From positions 1 through 6,079 of the forward strand of contig JAKFUJ010000265.1 in the NCBI GenBank assembly GCA_021732805.1: DNA of 6,079 nucleotides. The letters are read 5' to 3'. This document shows, piece after piece, positions 1-6,079 of this stretch. A model generated the notes under the pieces. It was given only the letters and a program-made list of their open reading frames with translations. It did not search any database and was not told the DNA's origin. Numbering within the stretch: the first letter of the stretch is position 1; each line of letters opens with the position of its first letter. This stretch comes from Betaproteobacteria bacterium (GTDB taxonomy: Bacteria > Pseudomonadota > Gammaproteobacteria > Burkholderiales > SG8-41). Both the position numbers and the translations under genes were made by a program.

Positions 1-532
1 GCTTCATGCCCATGTAGATCACCAGCGTGGTGCCGCCGGCGCGCAGCGCGGCCCAGTCCGGACTCGCGCCGTCGCGGGCATGGCCGGTGAGGAAGGTGAC
101 GCCATGCGCGAGCCCGCGATGGGTGACCGGAATGCCGATCGCTGCCGGCACGGCGATGCCGGCGGTGATGCCGCTGACGACCTCGAAAGGGATTTGCGCT
201 TTGGCCAGCGCTTCCGCTTCTTCGCCGCCGCGACCGAACACAAAGGGGTCGCCGCCTTTGAGGCGCACCACCACCGAACCGCGCCGCGCCAGGCGGACCA
301 TCAGTTTTTCGATGAAGGCCTGCGGGGTCGAGCGGCAGCCGCCGCGCTTGCCGACTGCGACGATGCGCGCGCCGGGCCGCACGTGGGCGAGGACGCGCGG
401 GTCGACCAGGTCATCGACCAGCACGACATCGGCGCTGCCGAGCACGCGCACAGCTTTCAGTGTCAGCAGTTCGGGGTCACCGGGGCCGGCGCCGACCAGC
501 CATGCTTTTCCGGGAGGTTTTGTCGTGCTCAT
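1..532 (-). CDS. cobA: Uroporphyrinogen-III C-methyltransferase (SUMT), 3' end cut off by the window
   Basis: This enzyme uses S-adenosylmethionine to methylate uroporphyrinogen III twice, giving precorrin-2, the precursor of siroheme and cobalamin; it acts in the cytoplasm. My translation of the minus strand gives 177 residues beginning MSTTKPPGKAWLVGAG. Family motifs appear in order: the N-terminal glycine-rich loop VGAGPGDPELLTLKA (residues 13-27), LVDDLVDP (38-45), VGKRGG (60-65), the hallmark VRLKGGDPFVFGRGGEE (89-105), and SGITAGIAVPAAIGIPVTHRG (120-140, quoted in part by its SGITA and PVTHRG ends). Family members are usually about 240-280 residues, so roughly a third lies beyond the left edge. 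The start at 532 is backed by a good ribosome binding site. There is no sign of the CysG N-terminal dehydrogenase/ferrochelatase part, so this is the stand-alone form. Its place after nasA points to siroheme supply for nitrite reductase rather than to cobalamin synthesis; that part is inference. Confidence 0.95.
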   Translation of the reverse strand, partial: MSTTKPPGKAWLVGAGPGDPELLTLKAVRVLGSADVVLVDDLVDPRVLAHVRPGARIVAVGKRGGCRSTPQAFIEKLMVRLARRGSVVVRLKGGDPFVFGRGGEEAEALAKAQIPFEVVSGITAGIAVPAAIGIPVTHRGLAHGVTFLTGHARDGASPDWAALRAGGTTLVIYMGMK

Positions 533-540
533 GGGCGGGG

Positions 541-549
541 CTTCCTTTT
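541..549 (-). promoter_or_regulatory. Ribosome binding site of cobA
   Basis: On the minus strand this reads AAAAGGAAG, with an 8-base spacer (533-540) before the ATG at 532. It supports this ATG as the cobA start and shows that cobA has its own translation initiation signal, unlike the overlapping nasC/nasA pair. Confidence 0.7.
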
Positions 550-580
550 CTGGGGCCTGGTATGAATTTGCGAAACTCTT

Positions 581-655
581 CCCTCATCCCAACCCTTCTC
601 CCGAGGGGAGAAGGGCTTTTCACCCTCTCCCATCGGGAGAGGGCCTGGGTGAGGG
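581..655. repeat. REP-like double-hairpin palindromic element between nasA and cobA
   Basis: Two perfect hairpins sit side by side: CCCTTCTCCC (593-602) pairs with GGGAGAAGGG (606-615) across a 3-base loop, and CCCTCTCCC (623-631) pairs with GGGAGAGGG (635-643) across a 3-base loop. The outer ends CCCTCATCCC (581-590) and GGGTGAGGG (647-655) also pair, with one G-T wobble, so the whole can fold into a three-way cruciform. The two hairpins resemble each other. The CCCTCAcCCcaaCCC...CTCTCCC pattern is, from memory, typical of dispersed intergenic repeats in beta- and gammaproteobacteria. On the minus strand no T-run follows either hairpin, so it is not a classical intrinsic terminator for nasA; on the plus strand the first hairpin is followed by only four T. 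It could protect the 3' end of the upstream mRNA, weaken read-through into cobA, or be a passive mobile repeat. Confidence 0.8.
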
Positions 656-692
656 AGAAGCCGTTGATTGATCTGCAAGTCCATAACAAGTC

Positions 693-3407
693 CTAAGCCG
701 CCACCATCGCTGCAGCGGCGAGTTTGCGCAATTCGGGCAGGCAGGAGCCGCATTGTGTGCCGCAGAGCAGTTGCTGCTGCGCCGAGCCGAGCCGGGCCGT
801 GGCATCACCGGCTGCCCCCTGCAATGCGCTGACGATGGCGGTTTCGCCGATGCCGTGGCAACTGCAGATGATGCGGCCGCGTGACACTGCGCCGGCCGGG
901 GCTTTCGTGCCGGGCGCCAGCAGCAGCGAGCCGAGCGCGGCGGCGGGCAGGCCCTGGGCATGGAATTCGCGCAGCCAGGATTCGCTGCCGCCTTCGCCGG
1001 ACAGGCAGACCGCGACCACGCGTTCGCCGTCAATGCAGACACGGCGGGCATTGCCGCGGGCCGGATCGTCATAACGCAGCACATCCCCGCTGTCGAGTTC
1101 TAACAGGGCATGGATGGCGTCGAGGACATCGGTGGCCGGTGCGGCGCCGGCCGCTGCGCGCAGCAGCACGCCGCCGGCATCGGGCATCAGCGCGCAGGAG
1201 GCGAATTCGAATTCCGGCAGCCAGGCCTGCACCCGCGCGAGTTGCGCCAGCGCATCACCGTCACGCGGCGTGCCGAAGGCGATCAGCCGCCATGGCAGGG
1301 CGGCCTTGCTGATCTTGATCGCGCAATGTTTGAGCTCGGGCTGGAAGGATTTGGGATCGATCACCGGCAGTGTCAGCGCATTGATGCCGGCGCCGGACAG
1401 GTAACGGCTGCCCCAGTGCATGGGCAGGAAGGCCTGGCCGGGGGCAACGCCGCTGTCGGCGGCGGCGATGACGTTCAGTGTGCCGCGCCGCGATTCAAGG
1501 CGCACGATGTCACCGCTGGCCAGTCCGCGCCGCGCGAGGTCCGCCGGATTGAGAGTAACTGCCGGTTCCGGCGCATGACCCCATAGCCGCGCGACACGGC
1601 CGCTGCGTGTCATGCCATGCCATTGGTCGCGCAGCCGTCCGGTGTTCAGCCGGAACGGGAAGCGCGTATCGGTATTTTCGGCGACCGGTTTGTACGCGAC
1701 GGCGGCGAAGCGGGCGCGCCCGTCAGCGGTCGGGAATTTGCCATCCTGATACAGGCGCGGCTGGCCCTGGCGTGCGCCAATGCGGTAAGGCCAGTGCTGC
1801 GGTCCCTTGGTATCCAGCGTGGCGTAATCGAGGCCGGTGATGTCGGTGTTGCGGCCGCGCGTCAGCTCACGATATTCGTTGAATAGTTGCTGCGGGCTGT
1901 CGAAGGCAAAGCGCAGCGAGGCATGGCCGTGCAATTTGTGTTCCAGCAGCATCGCGAAATCGCAGACGATGCGCCAGTCGGGCCGCGCTTCTCCGGGCGG
2001 CGGTGTCGCGGCACGCACGCGGGAAATGCGCCGCTCGGAATTGGTGACCGTGCCTTCTTTTTCGCCCCAGCCGGCGGCGGGCAGCAACACGTCGGCATAC
2101 GGCGCAGTTTCGGTATCGGCGTAGGTTTCTTGTAATACCACCAGTTCTGCCGCAGCCAGTGCTTCACGCACGGCATCCTGGCCCGGCAGTGACTGCGCGG
2201 GATTGGTGCAGGCGATCCACACTGCCTTGATTGTGCCGCGGCGGATGGCTTCAAACATTTCAACAGCAGTCTTGCCTGGACGTCCGGGAATCGCCGGTAC
2301 ATCCCACAGCTTCGCGACTTCGGCGCGGTCGCCGGCATTGTTCAGGTCGCGGTGCGCGATCAGCAGATTGGCCATGGCCCCGGTTTCGCGGCCGCCCATG
2401 GCATTGGGCTGGCCGGTCAGCGAGAACGGCCCGGCGCCGGCCCGGCCGATGTGGCCGGTGGCAAGGTGCAGGTTGATCAGCGCCGCATTCTTGTCGGCGC
2501 CGGAGGAGGACTGGTTGAGGCCCATGCAGTACAGCGACAAGGCGGCGCGTGAGTTGCCGAACCAGCGTGCCGCCGTCAGCAGTTCTTCGGTGGTGATGCC
2601 GCAGACCTCGGCGGCAAAATCCGGGGTGTAGTCGCTGACCAGCGCTTTCAGCGCGTCATAACCGGCGGTGTGCGCGGCGATGTAGTCGGGATCGGTCAGG
2701 TCTTCCTGCAGCAGGGCATTGAGCATGCCGTGGAACAGCGCGACATCGGTGCCGGGCTGGATGGCGAGATGCAGGTCGGCGATTTCGGCGGTGGCGGTGC
2801 GCCGCGGATCGATGACGACAATTTTCAGATCCGGATTTTTGGCTTTGGCGTCCTCGATGCGGCGGAACAATACCGGGTGCGCCCATGCCGCATTCGAGCC
2901 GGCAATCAGCATGCAGTCGGCGTGGTCGATGTCCTCGTAACAGGTCGGCGGCGCGTCGGCGCCCAGCGTGGCCTTGTAACCGGCGACGGCCGAGGACATG
3001 CACAGCCGCGAATTGGAATCGATGTTGTTGGTGCCGACCAGCGCGCGCGCCAGTTTGTTGAACGAGTAATAATCTTCGGTCAGCAACTGTCCGGAAATGT
3101 AGAACGCCACCGCATCAGGGCCGTGTTTTTTGATGATGTCGGCAAAACGCGCGGCCACATGCTCCAGCGCGCTGTCCCATGTTGCGCGCTGCCGGGGTTC
3201 GCTGCGCTTCAGGCGCAGTTCCGGATACAGCGCACGGCCATGCCCGTCCACGGTTTCGTGCAGAGTCTGGCCCTTGCCGCACAACCGTCCGAAGTTGGCC
3301 GGATGTCTGGGGTCTCCGCGTACCCCCGTAATGCGGCCGTTGCGGCTGTTAATCAGGACCCCACAGCCGACGCCACAGTAGCAGCAGGTGGATTGAATTT
3401 CAGACAT
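693..3407 (-). CDS. nasA: Assimilatory nitrate reductase, catalytic subunit (Mo-bis-MGD, [4Fe-4S], C-terminal [2Fe-2S])
   Basis: This cytoplasmic molybdoenzyme of 904 residues reduces nitrate to nitrite; I see no twin-arginine or other signal peptide. The N-terminus carries the [4Fe-4S] site Cys8-x2-Cys11-x3-Cys15-x27-Cys43, followed by Lys45, which by family analogy lies between the cluster and the pterin. Cys136 in NSRLCMSSAVAGYK is the expected Mo ligand. The molybdopterin oxidoreductase core runs to about residue 560 and the dinucleotide-binding domain covers about 583-700 (LNTGRLRDQWHGMTRSG at its start). A further segment (about 700-835) leads to a BFD-like [2Fe-2S] domain with Cys848-x-Cys850 and Cys886-x2-Cys889; an extra Cys882 is nearby. 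This arrangement is the Klebsiella NasA type (about 866 residues) rather than the shorter cyanobacterial NarB. The ATG at 3407 overlaps the end of the upstream oxidoreductase gene, its likely electron donor, and no convincing Shine-Dalgarno precedes it. The stop is TAG at 693-695. Confidence 0.97.
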   Translation of the reverse strand: MSEIQSTCCYCGVGCGVLINSRNGRITGVRGDPRHPANFGRLCGKGQTLHETVDGHGRALYPELRLKRSEPRQRATWDSALEHVAARFADIIKKHGPDAVAFYISGQLLTEDYYSFNKLARALVGTNNIDSNSRLCMSSAVAGYKATLGADAPPTCYEDIDHADCMLIAGSNAAWAHPVLFRRIEDAKAKNPDLKIVVIDPRRTATAEIADLHLAIQPGTDVALFHGMLNALLQEDLTDPDYIAAHTAGYDALKALVSDYTPDFAAEVCGITTEELLTAARWFGNSRAALSLYCMGLNQSSSGADKNAALINLHLATGHIGRAGAGPFSLTGQPNAMGGRETGAMANLLIAHRDLNNAGDRAEVAKLWDVPAIPGRPGKTAVEMFEAIRRGTIKAVWIACTNPAQSLPGQDAVREALAAAELVVLQETYADTETAPYADVLLPAAGWGEKEGTVTNSERRISRVRAATPPPGEARPDWRIVCDFAMLLEHKLHGHASLRFAFDSPQQLFNEYRELTRGRNTDITGLDYATLDTKGPQHWPYRIGARQGQPRLYQDGKFPTADGRARFAAVAYKPVAENTDTRFPFRLNTGRLRDQWHGMTRSGRVARLWGHAPEPAVTLNPADLARRGLASGDIVRLESRRGTLNVIAAADSGVAPGQAFLPMHWGSRYLSGAGINALTLPVIDPKSFQPELKHCAIKISKAALPWRLIAFGTPRDGDALAQLARVQAWLPEFEFASCALMPDAGGVLLRAAAGAAPATDVLDAIHALLELDSGDVLRYDDPARGNARRVCIDGERVVAVCLSGEGGSESWLREFHAQGLPAAALGSLLLAPGTKAPAGAVSRGRIICSCHGIGETAIVSALQGAAGDATARLGSAQQQLLCGTQCGSCLPELRKLAAAAMVAA
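3400..3407 (-). promoter_or_regulatory. 8-base stop/start overlap coupling the oxidoreductase gene to nasA
   Basis: On the minus strand the bases read ATGTCTGA: the ATG (3407-3405) opens nasA and the TGA (3402-3400) closes the oxidoreductase gene in another frame. The bases just upstream (minus strand, CTGCCGGCTC) hold no AGGA-type Shine-Dalgarno. This suggests that ribosomes finishing the first gene re-initiate on nasA, keeping the two partner proteins in balance; the coupling itself is inferred. Confidence 0.6.
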
Positions 3408-4653
3408 GAGCCGGCAGTTCGCTGGGCGTCACGCGGGCATCCCCGACATTGGGCCCGCCGAACATCAGCCGGTCGCGGATGTCGTTGATTTTGCGGCCTT
3501 CACGCAGCAACTGGAAATACCAGGCGCCATCGACGGTGTCGCCGTAGAGCACGCTGCCGATCAGCTTGTCGTCCTTGATCACCAGTTTTTTGTAAACACC
3601 GTGGATCGGATCGAGCAGCGTAATGTCTTCGCTGCCGTCGCCGCCCTGGAAATCGCCGGCGCTGAACAGATCGATGCCGGTGACCTTGAGTTTGGTCGAC
3701 ATCAGCGAGCCCTTGTAATGGCCGATGCCCTGGAATGCGAGATGGTTGGCGCAGACCTTGGCCATGTCAAACAGCGGTGCGACCAGGCCGTAGGCAATGC
3801 CGCGATGGTTGGCACATTCGCCGACCGCATAGATGCGCGGATCATAGGATTGCATGGTGTCGCTGACGACAACACCCCGGCTGCAGTGCAAGCCGGCCTT
3901 TTCGGCAATCGCCGTGTTGGGACGGATGCCGACGGCCACGACGACGAGATCGGCGGTTTCGCTGTCGCCGTCCTTGAAGCGCACGGCAGCGACATTTCCG
4001 GATTCACCAGCGACGATTTCCGCGGTCTGCGTGACGAGGCGGAATCGGAGTCCTTTTTTCTGCAGCGAGTCCTGCAGCATTTTTGCGGCGGTACGATCCA
4101 GCTGGCGCTCCATCAGCCATTCAGCGAGATGGACCACGGTGACATCCATGCCGCGCAGCTTCAGGCCATTGGCCGCCTCGAGGCCGAGCAGGCCGCCGCC
4201 GATGACCACGGCACGGCGGTGTCTGGCGGCAGCGGCAATCATGTTTTCGGTGTCGGCAATGTCGCGATAGGTCAGCACGCCGGGCAGATTCATGCCGGGG
4301 ATCGGCAGCAATACCGGATTCGATCCGGTGGCCAGCAACAGGCGGTCGTATTCGGCGGTGGTGCCGTCGCCGGCAATCACGACGCGTTTGATGCGGTCAA
4401 TTTCGGTGATGGTTTTGCCGAGGTGCAGCCGGATGTTGTGCTGCGCGTACCAGTCGAGATCGTTGAGCATGATCTCCTGCAGCGTGTGTTCGCCGGCGAG
4501 CACCGGCGACAGCAGGATGCGGTTGTAATTCGGGTGCGGTTCGGTGCCGAACACAGTGATGTCATAGAGTTCCGGCGCCAGCTTCAGCAATTCTTCGATG
4601 GTGCGCATGCCGGCCATGCCGTTGCCGACGCAGACTAATCGTAACCTGTTCAT
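3400..4653 (-). CDS. nasC: NirB-like FAD/NAD(P)H oxidoreductase, probable electron-transfer subunit of nitrate reductase
   Basis: This 417-residue cytoplasmic flavoprotein probably passes electrons from NAD(P)H to NasA. The first Rossmann fold has the FAD-binding GNGMAG motif (residues 10-15); LLLATG (105-110) follows; the NAD(P)H-binding fold has VVIGGGLLGLEAA (149-161); and YAVGEC (275-280) is the second FAD contact. The NYNRILLSPVLAG stretch (42-54) is typical of the NirB/rubredoxin-reductase branch. A C-terminal domain follows (about 320-400, including GVYKKLVIKDDKLIGSVLYG). The protein matches the N-terminal half of NirB, which is about twice as long, and it ends before the [2Fe-2S] and siroheme domains; its only cysteines are 8, 257, 280 and 301. 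It appears intact rather than broken, because it ends cleanly in a stop that overlaps nasA. The symbol follows the Klebsiella naming; Bacillus calls a functionally similar subunit NasB. The start is preceded by an A-rich stretch with no strong ribosome binding site. Confidence 0.88.
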   Translation of the reverse strand: MNRLRLVCVGNGMAGMRTIEELLKLAPELYDITVFGTEPHPNYNRILLSPVLAGEHTLQEIMLNDLDWYAQHNIRLHLGKTITEIDRIKRVVIAGDGTTAEYDRLLLATGSNPVLLPIPGMNLPGVLTYRDIADTENMIAAAARHRRAVVIGGGLLGLEAANGLKLRGMDVTVVHLAEWLMERQLDRTAAKMLQDSLQKKGLRFRLVTQTAEIVAGESGNVAAVRFKDGDSETADLVVVAVGIRPNTAIAEKAGLHCSRGVVVSDTMQSYDPRIYAVGECANHRGIAYGLVAPLFDMAKVCANHLAFQGIGHYKGSLMSTKLKVTGIDLFSAGDFQGGDGSEDITLLDPIHGVYKKLVIKDDKLIGSVLYGDTVDGAWYFQLLREGRKINDIRDRLMFGGPNVGDARVTPSELPAHV

Positions 4654-4671
4654 TTTATTGTTCTTTTTTTG

Positions 4672-5460
4672 CTAGGCTGCCTTGAGCTGCTTTTGATACA
4701 GGAACTCGAGCACCGCCTTGCGTGCGGCCAGGTACAGCGGATCGCCGGCCATCGCCAGGCGTTCGCGCGGACGCGGCAGGTCGACGTGGAGAATTTCGCC
4801 GATGGTCGCCGCCGGACCGTTGGTCATCATCACCACGCGGTCCGCGAGCAGCACGGCCTCGTCGACATCATGGGTGACCATTACCACGGTGCTGCCGGTG
4901 GCGTTGACGATGCGCATCAGCTCATCCTGCAGTCGCGCGCGGGTCAGCGCGTCGAGCGCGCCGAAAGGTTCGTCCATCAGCAGGACTTTGGGTTCCATCG
5001 CCAGCGCGCGGGCGATGCCGACACGCTGTTTCATGCCGCCGGATATTTCATGCGGCCGCTTTTCGGTGGCATCGACCAGCCCCACCAGTTCCAGCGCGCG
5101 GTGGGTGCGTTCGCGCAACTGCGCTTTGGTCTCGGTTGCGGCAAACACGCGTTCGACGGCGAGATGGACGTTGTCGAAACAGGTCAGCCATGGCAGCAGT
5201 GAATGATTCTGGAATACCACGCCACGGTCTGGCCCCGGGCCGTCGATCTGGCGACCGGACAAAAAAAGGTAGCCGGTGGTCGGCGTGGTCAGCCCGGCGA
5301 TCAGGTTGAGCAAGGTCGATTTGCCGCAGCCGGAGTGACCGATCAGCGTGACGAACTCGCCTTTCTGGATGGTCAGGTTGATGTCGCGCAGGGCGGTGAA
5401 GGCGCCGTTGCGGGTCTCGAAAATCATGCCGGCCTGTTCGATGTTCAAGTAGCGATCCAT
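4672..5460 (-). CDS. nrtD: Nitrate/nitrite ABC transporter ATP-binding protein
   Basis: This 262-residue ATPase sits on the cytoplasmic face of the membrane and powers uptake through the adjacent permease. All ABC motifs are intact: Walker A GHSGCGKST (41-49), Q-loop Gln84 in VVFQNHSLLPW, signature ISGGMKQR (139-146, Ile in place of the commoner Leu), Walker B VLLMDEPFGALD (159-170), and the switch His197 in THD. The style and length match the NrtD/SsuB/TauB branch; it lacks the fused binding-protein domain of cyanobacterial NrtC. Nitrate as substrate is inferred from the neighbouring nasC and nasA, since sulfonate and taurine ATPases look similar. Klebsiella would call it nasD. The frame stays open for another 30 codons upstream, but that stretch overlaps the permease gene and has low-complexity, non-family residues; the ATG at 5460 has a strong ribosome binding site and gives the usual N-terminus. 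The gap to the oxidoreductase gene is 18 bases. Confidence 0.93.
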   Translation of the reverse strand: MDRYLNIEQAGMIFETRNGAFTALRDINLTIQKGEFVTLIGHSGCGKSTLLNLIAGLTTPTTGYLFLSGRQIDGPGPDRGVVFQNHSLLPWLTCFDNVHLAVERVFAATETKAQLRERTHRALELVGLVDATEKRPHEISGGMKQRVGIARALAMEPKVLLMDEPFGALDALTRARLQDELMRIVNATGSTVVMVTHDVDEAVLLADRVVMMTNGPAATIGEILHVDLPRPRERLAMAGDPLYLAARKAVLEFLYQKQLKAA

Positions 5461-5465
5461 TCGCG

Positions 5466-5472
5466 TTCCTTT
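5466..5472 (-). promoter_or_regulatory. Ribosome binding site that sets the nrtD start
   Basis: On the minus strand it reads AAAGGAA, five bases before the ATG at 5460. It favours this start over the longer in-frame extension that reaches back to 5550 inside the permease gene. Confidence 0.75.
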
Positions 5473-5482
5473 ATCGTTTTCG

Positions 5483-6079
5483 TTAATCGTACTGCCAGCG
5501 TTTGGCCAGCAGCAGCAGGCTGTACTCCAGCAGCAGGCCGATGATGCCAATCACAAAAATCGCGATGATGATGTTTTCGACTTTCAGGTTGTTCCATTCG
5601 TCCCACACCCAGAAGCCGATGCCGACGCCGCCGGTGAGCATTTCCGCGGCGACGATGACCAGCCAGGCCACGCCGATCGCGAGCCGCACGCCGGTCAGCA
5701 TGTAGGGCAGCACGGCGGGAAACAGGATCTTGGTGAACACTTTCCATTCCGACAGTTTGAGTACCCGTGCGACGTTGAGGTAATCCTGCGGGATGCGCTG
5801 CACGCCGACCGCGGTATTGATGACCATCGGCCAGATGCTGGATATGAATATGGTCCAGATCGCCGCGGGATCGGCGCCCTTGAACACCAGCAGCCCGATC
5901 GGCAGCCAGGCCAGCGGCGACACCGGGCGCAGCAGGCTGATCACCGGTTCGAACATGTTGCGCAGGAACAGGAAGCGTCCGATCATGAAACCGAGCGGGA
6001 TGCCGACCAGCGCGGCCAGCCCGAAACCGATGCCCACGCGCGACAGCGATCCGCCGATTTTCCAGGCGATGCCCTGGTC
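5483..6079 (-). CDS. nrtB: Nitrate/nitrite ABC transporter permease, 5' end cut off by the window
   Basis: This inner-membrane permease forms the channel for nitrate uptake with the ATPase encoded next. The visible part is 198 residues, open to the right edge and starting in frame with DQGIAWKIGGSLSR; NrtB-type permeases are about 270-300 residues, so roughly the first third is missing. Hydrophobic membrane segments are visible at about residues 15-34, 53-66, 72-93, 131-148 and 170-192. The cytoplasmic EAA-type loop that docks on the ATPase is NVARVLKLSEWKVFTKILFP (102-121). The C-terminal WDEWNNLKVENIIIAIFVIG style is characteristic of the nitrate/sulfonate/taurine permease family (BPD_transp_1). 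A GTG at 6037 lies in frame but is an internal valine, not the start. The TAA at 5483-5485 is 22 bases before nrtD. Nitrate specificity is inferred from context. The Klebsiella counterpart is nasE; a binding-protein gene would be expected further upstream. Confidence 0.92.
   Translation of the reverse strand, partial: DQGIAWKIGGSLSRVGIGFGLAALVGIPLGFMIGRFLFLRNMFEPVISLLRPVSPLAWLPIGLLVFKGADPAAIWTIFISSIWPMVINTAVGVQRIPQDYLNVARVLKLSEWKVFTKILFPAVLPYMLTGVRLAIGVAWLVIVAAEMLTGGVGIGFWVWDEWNNLKVENIIIAIFVIGIIGLLLEYSLLLLAKRWQYD

Noticed and set aside
581..655. Intrinsic terminator for nasA
   Set aside because: The stems are strong but no T-run follows them on the minus strand, so a palindromic repeat is the better description.
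27..671. Plus-strand open frames of 214 and 161 codons over the left end
   Set aside because: They lie antisense to the clear cobA coding frame and one runs through the palindromic repeat; low-complexity Ser/Arg/Pro/Ala-rich translation.
2670..3488. A 272-codon plus-strand open frame running across the nasA/nasC junction
   Set aside because: It is antisense to the [4Fe-4S] and Mo-ligand region of nasA and spans two real genes; it has no domain signature and is a GC-bias by-product.
3406..4638. A 410-codon plus-strand open frame covering almost the whole oxidoreductase gene in antisense
   Set aside because: The translation is rich in Gly, His, Asp, Ala, Val and Gln with no recognisable motif, as expected from the complement of a GC-rich gene; the minus-strand frame has clear family motifs.
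5508..5540. CAGCAG triplet run as a possible microsatellite
   Set aside because: It lies inside the permease gene and encodes the leucine-rich last membrane segment (LLLEYSLLLLA); ordinary codon use explains it.
5461..5550. A 30-residue N-terminal extension of the ATPase
   Set aside because: It overlaps the permease gene in another frame, is Cys/Ser/Ala-rich and unlike the family, and a strong ribosome binding site lies before the ATG at 5460.

Overview
The window is a compact, single-direction gene cluster, all on the minus strand, for assimilatory nitrate uptake and reduction. Read 5'->3' on the minus strand (high to low coordinates), the order is: a nitrate-type ABC transporter permease (cut by the window's right edge), its ATPase, a NirB-like FAD/NAD(P)H oxidoreductase of the NasC type, the molybdenum nitrate reductase NasA, and the siroheme-pathway methyltransferase CobA (cut by the left edge). 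The DNA is clearly GC-rich. Gene content and protein style fit a proteobacterium, most likely a betaproteobacterium; the genus cannot be read from the sequence.

Layout: the permease (5483-6079) and ATPase (4672-5460) are 22 bases apart, the ATPase and the oxidoreductase (3400-4653) 18 bases apart, and the oxidoreductase overlaps nasA (693-3407) by 8 bases. These four genes look like one transcription unit. A 160-base gap then separates nasA from cobA (1-532). It holds a striking double-hairpin palindromic repeat at 581-655, the only non-coding structure of note. No stretch over 300 bases lacks a gene, and I see no tRNA, rRNA, CRISPR array, insertion sequence or phage gene.

Working model: the transporter imports nitrate (its periplasmic binding protein is probably just off the right edge). 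The FAD oxidoreductase takes electrons from NAD(P)H and passes them to the C-terminal [2Fe-2S] domain of NasA, then through the N-terminal [4Fe-4S] cluster to the Mo-bis-MGD centre, where nitrate becomes nitrite. CobA makes precorrin-2 for siroheme, the cofactor of assimilatory nitrite reductase. No nitrite reductase gene is visible, although the Klebsiella nas operon carries one between nasC and nasA.

This is largely a known pathway and I do not see a wholly new system. The most interesting points are the modular relation between NasC and the tail of NasA (NasC stops where NirB would continue into its Fe-S domain, and NasA ends with a NirB-like segment plus that Fe-S domain), the absence of nirB/nasB at its usual place, and the double-hairpin repeat before cobA.
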